Source: Medicago truncatula (Eukaryota > Streptophyta > Magnoliopsida > Fabales > Fabaceae). Taken from it: 64,000 bases of DNA. Location of the stretch: NCBI RefSeq assembly GCF_003473485.1, contig NC_053048.1, positions 48,233,755 to 48,297,754 on the forward strand, given 5' to 3'. A program made the translations under genes and the position numbers. The notes beneath the pieces are model-generated. The model saw only the letters and a list, made by a program, of their open reading frames with translations. It was not told the DNA's origin and did no database searches. Positions 10,922 through 22,456 of this stretch are shown in pieces. How positions within the stretch are numbered: position 1 is the stretch's first letter; every line of letters begins with the position of its first letter.

Positions 10922-13917
10922 ATGGGTATACTACATGATGATGTTGTGATTATGAGAGAACCAGAGAAAGAAGGTGAAACTACCATCATAACGGTTAACT
11001 GCCCCGACAAAACTGGTCTTGGTTCTGATTTATGTCGCATCATTCTCCTCTTTCATCTCACCATTCTCCGAGCAGGTAAGTAATACATATTCAAAATTCG
11101 TTCTTTCTCTTTTGTTTTTGTTGTTTCTGTGTTTTTGGTATCTGGGTCTGTGTCCTTTTGAGATACTGAGAATGTTTTTTTGTTTTTGTTTTGGTGGAAT
11201 GAAGATGTTTCAACTGATGGAAAATGGTGTTATATAGTATTTTGGGTGGTGGGAAAAGAAAAAACAAGGTGGAGTTTGTTGAAGAAAAGACTAATTGCTG
11301 CTTGTCCTACTTGTTCTTCTGCTTCTGGATTTTCTTATTTCTGCTCTGATTTGCAGAATCAAAAGCCTCCTGATGTTTTTCTTTTGAAGTTTTGTTGCAA
11401 AGATCGGAAAGGTCTTTTACATGGTAATTAATCTTGGGAAACTCCATTTTTGAATTTCAAAACTTATATGTGTTTGTTTTCCGATTAAATTGAATTGTAT
11501 TATAATTGATTTTATTTAATCTAGACCATCAAATTGATTTTAGTGAAATTATAGTTGTTGAAATGAATTAGAATTGATTTTGAATTCTATCAAACTAAAC
11601 CCTCTTGGGTTGGTCGGGTGATGTTGGCTTGGGTCTTTGGAGTGTGCTCCAGGTTCGATTCTCCCCGGGTGCCAGTTTTGGTGTGTTAGTTTAGCTTCTT
11701 AAAAAAACAAAATTCTATAAAACTAAATTTAGTGAAGATACATGAAAAATTGATTATGTCTCCAGACTTCAATTTGACCAAGAGTGAGAAAAAGTAGTTT
11801 TGTTTCTGTCTTAACCTATGATTCATAGAAAAATGGTCACAAGTAATCCATAGTTTGGCTGAGACCTTAGTAAAACCTAGCCAAAGATTGTTTCAATCAT
11901 GGATCAAACTCACGTGCTCTAGAAAAAGTAGATTTTGAGTTGTTTTGAACAATTTATACCATTCTATCAATCAAACGTAGCTTTCAAAGTGAAAACATTT
12001 GTTTCACTTCTAACTCAATTGCAACCTAATAAATTTAAAAAGATGAATTTTTTTTTCATTATCAAATTCGTCAAGCATGTTTTTAGTTTTGCTCTCACAG
12101 TCTTGCAGATTGAGATTAGATTTAGGATTTCATGATGATATGTTTTTCAAACTTTCCAATTCTAAAGCTTCATTGTGTTTTTTTGTAGATTGCTTTAAAT
12201 TTTGCCATCCTTTATATATAGAATATTGAGTTTTGTTGGTTATGCTTGTAGTGTGTTATTGATGGGTTGAAAAACTAACTGAATGTCTTTACAATTGAAT
12301 CAGATGTCACAGAGGTTCTTTGTGAGTTAGAGCTCACCATAAAGAAAGTAAAGGTCTCTACCACGCCTGATGGTAAAGTGTTGGATTTGTTTTTCATCAC
12401 GGATACAAGGTTGTAGATGTCTATACATGTATATTTTCTTTAAGAGTCTCGTGTTGTAATTTTGTTCCTTATAATTGCTAGTTTTTTCTGTATCTATTTG
12501 CTAAAATAATGAACTTGGAAGAGACTAACAAGGAAGCTAAAGCATTTGATAAAATCACTCTTGTGAAGTTTTCCTATGATGTTTGTTCCCTAAAACCAAT
12601 TATTCTTATTTCAAGAACTGTACTTTTGAACTAATAACTAACCTACAGCACAATCTTATATAATCAGGGAACTTCTACATACAGAGAAGAGAAAGGATGA
12701 CACGATTGAGAAGTTAACAACTGTTTTGGAGGATTTCTTCACTACAATTGACATTGAATTAGTTGGCCCAGAAACTACTGCTTTTTCTCAACCATCTTCA
12801 TCCCTTCCAAATGCGATCACGGATGTGTTTGATTTGCAAAGTGGGACTTCTACGTCAGATTCGGTTTCTATTGTGATGGACAATACATTGAGTCCTGCTC
12901 ACACTCTTGTCCAAATTATGTGCCAAGATCACAAAGGTCTTCTTTATGACATCATGAGAACTCTGAAAGACTTCAACATTCAGGTATAGTAATTTAAATT
13001 TCAAATAATTCAACATTTTTTGAATGATGCTTTTAGGCTTGATATGTAGTACAGACACATTAGATTGAAGATGTGTCCGGCTGTCTCATACCGACACATG
13101 TGGTTACATCCAAATATTTCCCTTTGACAATCTGTTATCAGTGTTGACATGTCAGCAATGTCGAGTCTGGTGTCTGTGTTAGTGTTTCATAGGGCTTGAT
13201 ATTGTCACTAGAAAGAATTGATATGCCTTTGAAGTTCACTTGATATCAAATTTGATGTATTTTTAATATATTTTTATATGATATGATGAATACTGCATCA
13301 TGAAATTTCCTTCTCTAAGCAACTTGTAACAATGGCATGCCAATAATTTCTCATTCATCTTATCTAGTATGCTAAAAGTAAACCAAATGTGTCATGTAAA
13401 CAGATATCTTATGGGAGATTCTCAAAGAAACCTAGAGGAAAATGTGAGATTGACTTGTTCATCATGCAAGTTGATGGGAAAAAGATAGTTGATCCGAGCA
13501 AGAAGGAGTCTTTGTCGTCACGCCTTAAGACGGAACTACTGCGCCCGCTCAGAGTAGCTGTTGTGAGCAGGGGACCTGATACACAGTTGCTGGTTGCAAA
13601 CCCTGTGGAATTGTCTGGCAAAGGAAGGCCCCTAGTATTTTATGATATCACTCTTGCTCTCAAAATGCTTGGACTTTGCATCTTTTCGGTATTTACTCAT
13701 TCAATATGCTCTATGTTACTTCATACAGTTTAGTAGATTAAGTGTGATCCTTTACTACATGTTAATATTATTTCAACAGGCTGAAGTTGGTAGACATGTG
13801 ATTGGAGACCGCGAGTGTGAAGTGTATAGAGTCTTGCTTGATGAAGGGGAGGGCTTATCTTTTCCAAGGAACAAGATTGAGAAAGGAGTCTGGAAAAAGT
13901 TGATGGGTTGGGAGTGA
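10922..13917 (+). CDS. ACT domain repeat protein, ACR9/ACR10 type
   Basis: Six exons (10922-11075, 11205-11423, 12304-12409, 12668-12983, 13404-13688, 13780-13917) keep frame across five GT-AG introns and give 405 residues. The start MGILHDDVVIMREPEKEGE leads into a first ACT domain (TIITVNCPDKTGLGSDLCR). A second ACT follows around KFCCKDRKGLLHDVTEVL, and a third around VQIMCQDHKGLLYDIMRTL. The C-terminus (RHVIGDRECEVYRV, ending LMGWE) is typical of the plant family. ACT domains bind amino acids; plant ACRs are thought to be amino-acid or nitrogen sensors related to bacterial GlnD, but their molecular role is unsettled. Intron 2 carries a SINE. A decayed partial copy lies 4-5 kb downstream. 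Confidence 0.93.
11583..11727 (+). mobile_element. Short tRNA-derived SINE in intron 2 of the ACT gene
   Basis: A 111-bp insert (11600-11710) has an A-box-like TTGGTCGGGTGATG and a B-box-like GGTTCGATTCTCC, and ends in an A-rich tail. It is bracketed by a near-perfect 17-bp target duplication, AATTCTATCAAACTAAA at 11583-11599 and AATTCTATAAAACTAAA at 11711-11727. The layout is that of a plant SINE; it does not touch the splice sites. Confidence 0.8.
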
Positions 13918-16473
13918 TTCATATATGGTTGGTGGCATTGTTCCTTTTGTATGTACATGTGTCCTTGTATATATAACACAGTTACTATATAGTTCCTAGA
14001 TTTAAACTAGATGGATGTATATATATTGTGTAAATAGTAATCTTTGCCACTTACATATTTTTTTAGAGGTTTTGTAAATATAATTTGATGTAGCAGCTAG
14101 CAAGTTTATAAAGCAAAAGTGAATGAAGATGAAATATTGTAAATTGGTTATATCCATTAGCTTGCAATTGTTTACAAATGTCAAAGATTGAGATTGTTAC
14201 AACATTCACCACAACGATTTACTTTTCTTTGTTTGTTTTGTTTTTGCAAAGTTGACAACGACACACTTTATGTATGGAATGAAAGTGTTAGTGGTGATTG
14301 GTGAAGCCACTTTGCTGCAATCTTTAACGTACAGATCTCACCAACCTGGTTAGTTGGTTCCAAAGGTTATTTTGTGCTAATCTTGTTCAACTAATCGTTG
14401 CTTCTTATGTATGCTGCTTCATTTTTTATTCTGTCGGTTTCCTAGGACAGGACCAAGTTGCTTCATTGTAATATTATCTTATAATCTAATCAATAGATTT
14501 GCTTAACGTAGACTTACCGGTTGTCTCCCACATGAATATCAACATCCATAGACATCAATTTTAATTAGGTCCACAATTTGTAGGCACGTGTTCAACGATG
14601 TTTGGTAATCAGGTGAAATTATATAGGACTAATAGGCTTAATTAATTAACCAGGGGTGAAGGCAGATTTCTTTTTCTCAAGGTCCAAGTTATAATTTATA
14701 TACTCCTGTAGATTGCTTGCTTTTAGATAGTATTATTATAATAGGTATAAATTTTGTGACTTATTATTGTTGCGTGTGATAAAAGAAAACATGAGTGAGC
14801 CAGCCTAAAGAAAGCAAGACACTTTTGCTAAAAAATGTACAATTATTTAAAAAAAACAAAATTTGAGGTAGGGAGGAATTTTATTAATTAAAATGACACT
14901 AATGATTTTATCATAAAAAGCGAAATTAATGATCATTTTATAACTGTTTTTGAAAATGTAACCAAAAAATAAAAAATAACTGTTTTTGAAAGGATTCAAA
15001 ATCAGCACTTTAAAATTACAAAGTTAAGCTCTTATCGCTCAACTATCACTTTAAGTGTAAACATATATAAACTTTAAATTATGAAAAATGCTAACATGTA
15101 TCATTAGGATATATGTCAAGAAACTACATATAGTAATTCTGTTTCAAAAGTCGTGTATGCAAATTCTTAAAATACATTTTCAATGCATAATTTTTACTCT
15201 TAATATGCGTCCTTAGAACACAAATTAACAAAATCCTTTATTTTAGAGGTGTGTTTGGATGGAGGGTTTAAGATAGGGGAGAGTTTATCTTTTTTAAAAC
15301 GAATCATGTGTGATTAAATTATTTTTATATGTTCATTTACCATGTTGTAATTTCAATTTTTTAAAAATAGCAAATTATATTTTAAAATATAGACTTAAAT
15401 CCTCCAAATGGAAGCCCTCTCAAAACCTCCTCCAAAACAAACCTTTAAATTATTCAAGCATTGTTTTCCACTGCATATTTCTTAATTAGGACACGTTCCA
15501 TTTATTGACATAGTGTGATTGCCTATTAGTATAATCAGATTATCTAGATATAGTTTTAACATATAAAAAATGTTTTAAAATAAAATATTGTTCTGACTTT
15601 TTTATGCTGCAATAATTTATTATTATTATTTTGTCAAACCTAAACCACAATGGACTTGCTTCTCATTGGTTTTCAAACTATCATTTTACAGACATAGGAA
15701 GCATTTCATTTTTTTGTGTGCCTTCCAATTACCATATGTTCTTCCACTTGCTAGCCCTGAAGAATCATTATGGATCAAAAAGTCATAAGCGGATTTCATT
15801 GTGAATAGGCCATTCGAAAAAATAAAAGTTCAAAAGAAACAGAATTGAATATGCTATAACTGCTGTTCAAAAAGAAAAGAAAAAAAGAATATGATATAAC
15901 TTATTTACTCCTTTCAAAGAATAAAAGTCATTCTCTCTTATTTCAACCTTCTTTTCAGGCATCCATCACACTACTGATGTTTATATCAAATCTGTCCACA
16001 TCCACTCGGTTTCACCACACCGGTGTTCATCGGAAACTTCTATGCACTGACTGTTCCCCTAGCATCACAATGCACACTGGTAAAAATGCATATGCTACTC
16101 TTTGAGTCATGATGGCAGATTATTAATGTTGAAGTTATGAGTTATGATATGGCATTCTTCATTTTCTCAAATCTCAATAGAAATAAGCGTTTAATTTAAT
16201 TGTTATCCAAACACACCTTTATTTTAGAAGGACTCTCAAATCTCAATAGAAATAATGCAAGACATGAGAACCGAAGGTAGGCCTCATGCAAGACTCAAAG
16301 GTAAAACACACATTAATGATCTTTACCAACAATCAATCAGAAGATTTGCAGTTTTGCACAAAGTCAGATCCTTAAGTTGGTTAGACGAATGTTGGTCCTG
16401 CAGGGGCTAGTCAGATCCTTAGGTTTCTCTTACGTAATACAAGTAAGTTCTTTCAAAATGTGATGAAGATAAG
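13918..16473. other. Intergenic: ACT gene 3' region plus MITE remnants
   Basis: To about 14350 lies the ACT gene 3' region, which is repeated in decayed form after 18.5 kb. At 15087-15233 is a small MITE described separately. At about 15247-15448 is another likely MITE, with GTGTGTTTGGATGGAGG at the left and a loose complement (CCTCCAAAACAAACC) at the right. No coding region was found. Confidence 0.45.
15087..15233. repeat. MITE, family with AATGTTAACA-like ends (copy 1 of 4)
   Basis: The left end AATGCTAACATGTATC and the right end, ending ACACAAATTAACAAAAT, are approximate inverted complements around about 100 bp of AT-rich sequence. Related copies lie at 44334-44474, 53975-54134 and 62188-62363. 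Target duplications are not clear. Confidence 0.5.
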
Positions 16474-17278
16474 TTAAGCATGCTTGAACGTCTTCATGCT
16501 AAGCCAATGGAAGTACACAACAACTACAAATATAGGGAGAGTCAATGGCACTAAGAAGCAGTAGTACCTATGAAATAAATAAAAGTTAGGAAGAAAAGGA
16601 TGGTTCCCTCCTTTTATGGGAGAGGTAGGTACGAGTAATAGCAACTAACATTTACAAAAGAAATAACAATAGCAATATTGCAATACTAAACCTAAAGTAT
16701 AGTTTCTTTTCCGCAGAGTCCAAACTCCAACAGGGAGACAACGCGAAAATAACAGAATGCTCAAATAGTGTATCGCATGACAATGGCAATTAATTCAAAT
16801 TCTACTACGCAACAATATAGCCGCTATTTGACAAAACTTTGTACTAAATAACAATTTGTTCAAATTCTGATATACTATAATACTGCTATAGCCGCCATTT
16901 GACAACATTGTTTGTACAATAATGATTTTAAAATTTTCTGATTAATACAACATTAACATAACAATCAAAGTATATTCTCAGTAATTGGGCTCAGCAACAT
17001 CATAACATTATAATCCTAAAATTGATGATTTATTATTTATTTTTCCAATTGCAACAGAAAGAGTGAAAATGAGAAGATATATAAAAGCAGAGAAAAGACA
17101 TTAGAATGATAGAATAAATTACTGACCAGTCATTTTGAAAGGAAGGGATGAGTGGAATTTGAGAAGGAGGAAGAAGCTTGGAAAAAAGAGCAAGAAAGAA
17201 GTAACCAGCAAAGAAAATAGATCCAATTGATACCAGAAAACATCCCCATAATTTTGTCTCATCAAATGAAGAAGCCAT
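16474..17278 (-). CDS. PIG-Y-like subunit of GPI-GlcNAc transferase
   Basis: Two exons on the minus strand, 17278-17127 and 16567-16474, give 81 residues. The splice falls inside a Trp codon (TG|G) with donor GTCAGT and acceptor TTTCATAG. Residues about 8-35 and 49-75 form two hydrophobic spans. The C-terminal block YYCFLVPLTLPIFVVVVYFH, then WLSMKTFKHA, is the signature of plant PIG-Y as I remember it, and human PIG-Y ends in a comparable LFRH motif. PIG-Y is a small ER membrane subunit of the complex that adds GlcNAc to phosphatidylinositol, the first step of GPI anchor synthesis. Reading through the donor instead gives an unrelated tail, so exon 2 is easily missed. It sits between the ACT gene and its decayed copy, on the other strand. 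Confidence 0.88.
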
Positions 17279-17619
17279 AGTTTTAAGGTGTGTGCCTCTA
17301 GGTCCTTCTTTGAGAATATATGATCAGTTTCCCCTCTAGGTCCTTGCCAAACTTTAGTTGGGCTAGACTATGTTTTGCAAATTAGGGTTCTTCAGAGTCA
17401 ATTTTCCCCTCTTTATTTTACTTCATTTTACCTTTTTTTTTTTTTGAAGGAACAAACTTTGGTAAGTTGTGTTGCATGTGCATGCTTTATTTATTTATTT
17501 TTGTTTTAAAGAGTCAATCGTCAAAACTCACACACTAAATGCCGAGAAGTGTGAAGTTGCAAGTTCAAAATATCGCCTCAACATATCTAATGTCCTTGAA
17601 ACCTTTTGACATCTGAGAA

Positions 17620-19150
17620 ACTAACTGAATATCTTTATATTGAGCTAGAGCTCACCAGAAAGAAAATGAAGGTATCTACTACACCTGATGGCAAAGTGTT
17701 GGATCTGTTTTTCATCACAGATACATACATGGTTGTAGATTTCTATTTTGCAATCCTTTTATATTCCTAGTTCTTTATCTATTTACTAAAACTGTTATTT
17801 GATCAGTAGGATTGCAAAATATCCTTTTACTGTGTATGTGGTTGGTTACATTCAAATGTTCCACTTTCTCAAATTATTATCACTATCGACGTGTCAGTTT
17901 ACGTAATATCAAATTTGAAGTTTTTTAAGATGTTATTTGATATAAGTACTGCATTATGAAATTTCGTCTTCATTTTATCAAAGGCACATTCTCTTTCATG
18001 TTCTAAGTAACTTTTGCAGCAATTGCATTGCCTATACTTTGCTACTCATATTATCTAGTATGCTAAAAGTAAACCAGATGTGTAATGTAAACAGATATCT
18101 TATGGGAGATTCTCAAGGAAAAATAGAGGAAAATCTGAGATTGACTTGTTAATCATTCAAGGCAAAAATCTTTGTCATTGCGTCTTAAGATGGAATTACT
18201 ATGTCCACTCAAAGTAGCTATTGCGAGCCAGGGACCCGATACAGAGTTGCTGGTTGCTAATCCTGTGAATTGTTAAGCAAAGGAAGGCCCTTGTTTTTTA
18301 TGATATCAGTCTTGCTCTCAAAATGCTTGGACTTTGCATCTTTTCGGTACTTACTCGTCTCATATGCCCTATATTACTGCATACAGTTTAGTAGATTGAG
18401 TGTGATCATTTACTGACTATTGTTTCAACAGGCTGAAGTGTAAGGGCATGTGACTGGAGACCACGAGTGCGAATGATATAGAATTTTGTATGATGCTTTT
18501 GTGAATCTGATTTGATGTGTATAAAGAAGTGATGTAGCAACTAGCAAGTTTATGAACAAAAGATAGGGTCAAGTGGCTTGGTCAGAGTATTTTATGAATG
18601 AAGGTGAAATATTGTAAATTGGTTACACAGTAAGTTTGAAGCTGTCTGTTATTTACTTTTATTATTTATTTAGAATTTTGGTTTTGCTTGCATACTCCTT
18701 GAAAATGAAGAGCATCATTGTAAATCAAGGGTTCCAAAATCAAGTAACATCTGGGATGAAAAAACAGTCGATGAATGAATCTCTTGTACTGACCAATAGA
18801 GTTTGTAAAAAAAGTTGATAGAGTCTCTTTACAATTCTTTTATATGAAAGTTTTAGCAAGCAATGTTTGATTTTGAGTTCAAACTTAGAATCTTCTAATT
18901 ACTACTTCGGCAGAATCTCTTAACTCACCATCTGAGTTGTCTGTTTGGGAGAGAACGTGACAATAATTGATTCTTGCCCTAAATAAATTTGCTTGCAGTT
19001 GTTTCCCATGTCAAAGATTGAGATCGTTGCAACATTCATGTCAAAAACTTACTTTCATTTTTGCAAATTACTAATGTATGGAATGAAGGTGTCTTGGTGG
19101 TGAAGCCACTTTGCTGCCCATCTTTAAGGTACATATCTTATTAACCTCAA
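17620..19150 (+). pseudogene. Decayed partial duplicate of the upstream ACT-repeat (ACR) gene
   Basis: Pieces of the gene at 10922-13917 recur in order. Exon 3 (about 17640-17730) has lost its splice acceptor and first 20 or so bases. Intron 3 then passes straight to intron 4, so exon 4 is gone. An exon 5 copy (18095-18346) has a deletion of about 30 bp near 18163 and other small gaps. An exon 6 copy (from 18432) meets a stop at its fourth codon. The 3' flank also recurs (about 18530-18630 and 18990-19150 resemble 14090-14350). Exons 1 and 2 are absent. It cannot make an ACT protein. Confidence 0.9.
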
Positions 19151-19467
19151 CCACTGATTTGGTTACTTGGTTCCATCAACATTCATTAAAAAACACTATG
19201 ATTATTTGGCCTAAACACTTTGTGACATGTTAATTGCTAGCTGAAATTCCATTATTTTTTTTCTCGGATGGATTTTGCTTGCTATTCATAGAGAAGAAAT
19301 TGCTGCAACTTACAGGTATGTGTTTTTTCTTGTCGTTTTTAATCCTCTTTTGGAGCATATTTTGGTGCAGAGAAGTGATTAAGACAATTTGAATGCAGAG
19401 AACAAAGCATATAGATGAAATCAATTATAAAGTTGAATGTTAATGTGGCTGATAATTGCTATATAGC

Positions 19468-22456
19468 TTACAATTTCCAATATATTTTTAACTTGTGTAA
19501 CACGCCAGCTACCACTCCCCAAAAAGTGATTTCTGCAAAGATGACATATAAGAGAGTTCCCACTCTCTCTGAGTTCCAAACATTGATAAAAACATGCTTC
19601 TTGATCCAGTGTACCTAATTTATATTTTCATGTGCAAAATGAAAACATATTAGAAAGTTATATATAAAATAGAAAATTATGTTAAAAAAGACATAGCATA
19701 CACAATAAAAATGTAAAAGGTTTCTATGTTTCTTACTAGTGACTTTTCTGGATCTTCATAATACCAGCCATTTACAAATGCTGCAAAAATGCCCTCAGCT
19801 GCCAACACATACACTAACATAGCATTCATCCCTATCCATTCTAAGAACAAGAATGGAGTACGGATCCCCCAAACATCAATCTGTTTTATCATCACAAGAT
19901 GAAAAAAAAGCAAAGAAAAAGAAGAATTAATTGTTAAATAATAACCAACAATTAGAAAACTTTCCGCTTGAAAATATATATTGTATTTTTCCTACCAATA
20001 TGTAAAGGATAGAGAAGATAATTCCAGCTGCCCCAGCTGTGAAACAAACATAGCTGAAGCTATAGAGTTGCTTGTTGATTGGAATAGCTGCAGGGTACCA
20101 TGAAAATTTTGTTTAGATATTATCTTGAACTCAAGTGGTATGTTTTCTAGGATGGATTTTGAGGGATTTGGGTTGTGTACGGTCACAATTCCGTGTTGTC
20201 GGTCATAGTAGTGACCATTGATGTGGCTGACTGCGTGACTGCATCAGATTGTGACTACATACAATTCAAATTAGATTTTGAGAAGTACTTGTCACACTAA
20301 CTTACCATCTGTAAAGTGAAGGATAATAGCGACTACGAGTAACACAAACCCCATTGAGAACCATTGTTTGAGCCTCTCTGAATGACTCTGTCAAATTAAG
20401 ATTCACTTCATTTTTAGGCCTTTCACTAAATTGCAATTATAGAATAGACATTTATTTAGTGGGTGTATAATAGTTAGCATAGGGTGAGATTTTATAACCT
20501 TGAAATGAATCAAGACGTGCCCATAATGGATGCCAATGGTGCCTGAGAGGATTGCTGATATGGAACTATCAAAAAGTAAAACTCCTTTAAGATATTTCTA
20601 ATAATATATATCAGATGCTACTCAATACAAATTTTAGAGACAAATACCTCAATAAGCCCTCTGGTTCAAATGGAGCAAGACACCAGCTTGGAGCATCATC
20701 ACGAAATGGACCCTCACTTGGGGAACTAAATGTGCATGCCTACAAATTTTTTTAAGGACAACAGCATGGTAACTCATCAATTCATATAAAACAATACTAA
20801 AATATTCAGACCAATGCCATTTTATTTAGAACAATTTTATCAACTTGTGATCAATTTTTGACCTGAACCTTGTGTATTTTGGTTATACATATAATTACTC
20901 ACCTTTAACCGTCTCCAAACAGGTTGAGAATAAAGATGATTAACCCCCCAAGTTTGTCTATCAACATATCCAACAGCGTTACATGCAGGACCAAGGTGCC
21001 CTCTCATCCCACATATCACCTAATATACGAAAAATAAAAACAATAAAACAAATCAAATTGAAAAGTAAAGTAAAAATTAGACATTATAAGGAGAAAAAAT
21101 CTACCGTGTATCTCTTTGGTTCATCATTGTTAACATGATCTACAAAACTCCAATTAGGAACATACAAAGCAAAGGTTGTGATCATGTAAATGAGAAATGC
21201 CATGAAGCCTCCAAACCTAAGTCAGACATGTATATTGTGTACATTAATCAATGGAAGGAAGTTCACAATTTCAATTAGCATATTTGAAATTTGAAATTAA
21301 ATGTGTGTTGTGTTATCTATCTCACCATTGCCATTTATAGGCAGTGAAAATGGCTATGCGTCCGGGACTCAAGGTAGTGGGTCTAAGCTTGGTGGTAAAT
21401 GTCTCTATTAGAGCCACAATACAATATACAAGGGCTATTCTCTGCACACAAAATTTCATAAACTTGGTTAATGTGATTATTCTGCATTAGGCCCTGCATA
21501 AATAACATTAAATTTAATTCGAAACACACCTGGAGAATGCCACACCATCTGATAAATTTCATGTTAACTCCATATACGAGTTCATCAGGGGCATGAGAGT
21601 ATCCACCTATAGTTTGTTACATTACATAGTCAAATATATTAGTGCACCAAGATTTATTCATCGATAGATTATATTTAGTGAGTTTGAAGAGTTTTGTTTA
21701 CCTTGCAAAAGTATACCCCAAAAGAGAAGTTTCAATGTCCTGAGAATTATCTTCTTCACGGTATAATTTATCTTGGGAATTTTCTGCGAAGAACATAGAG
21801 GATACTAGTTATATTGATAATTGCAATTTAAATGGAAACAGGACAGAGAGCAGAGGATGGAAAACTTGTTACCTTTAATGCAAGAGCTATGGCCACACCA
21901 ACGATGAAAAGAAAGAAAGGCATAACAAAATCAGCCAAAGTACATCCATTCCATGGAGAGTGATCAATGCGTGAATAAGCTCCACCAGCATCGTCCACCA
22001 ATATCATCAACTATACACGCAGACATACCAATAAATTTTATGACCACTACTACTCTCTCTAGTATAATATAACATATTCTATAATATAACATATTCTATA
22101 GTATACGATACATTTACTTTTAGACAACTCCACTACTCTCTCTGCATGTTCATGTAATCTATATTATTATATACTATACATGCAAAAAAAATATTCAAAA
22201 TAAGAAGGTTTGGAATTGGATTACACAAACTAACCACAATGGTGAGGCCCCTAAATGCATCAAGTGTTGCAACCCGTTTTGTCTTTTGCTTAACTAGTAG
22301 TACAGGCTGCTGATCATCCTGTTCAGCTATTTGCTGCTTAATATCAGAATCTCCATTAATATTAGTTGTTTCTTGCTTCTTCAAGACTTCATTTTTAGCA
22401 TCATCATCCAATGGTAAATTGTTACCTTCTTCCATTCTCTTAACACCTTCATCCAT
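19468..22456 (-). CDS. HGSNAT-like membrane acetyltransferase, paralogue A
   Basis: Thirteen exons on the minus strand: 22456-22235, 22010-21873, 21783-21702, 21606-21530, 21441-21326, 21216-21105, 21019-20903, 20739-20648, 20565-20499, 20387-20306, 20087-19996, 19880-19737, 19614-19468. They keep frame throughout and give 495 residues. After a hydrophilic, acidic N-terminus comes KQKTKRVATLDAFRGLTIV, then RIDHSPWNGCTLADFV and about ten membrane spans, ending KLKIYWKL. The family relates to human heparan-alpha-glucosaminide N-acetyltransferase, a lysosomal enzyme passing acetyl from acetyl-CoA across the membrane; the His of IDHSPWNG appears to match its active-site His. Plants lack heparan sulphate, so the plant substrate is unknown. 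The start MDEGVKRMEEG is set by paralogue B. Confidence 0.93.

Noticed and set aside
13389-13733. 114-residue frame treated as its own gene
   Set aside because: It is exon 5 of the ACT-repeat gene read through into both flanking introns.
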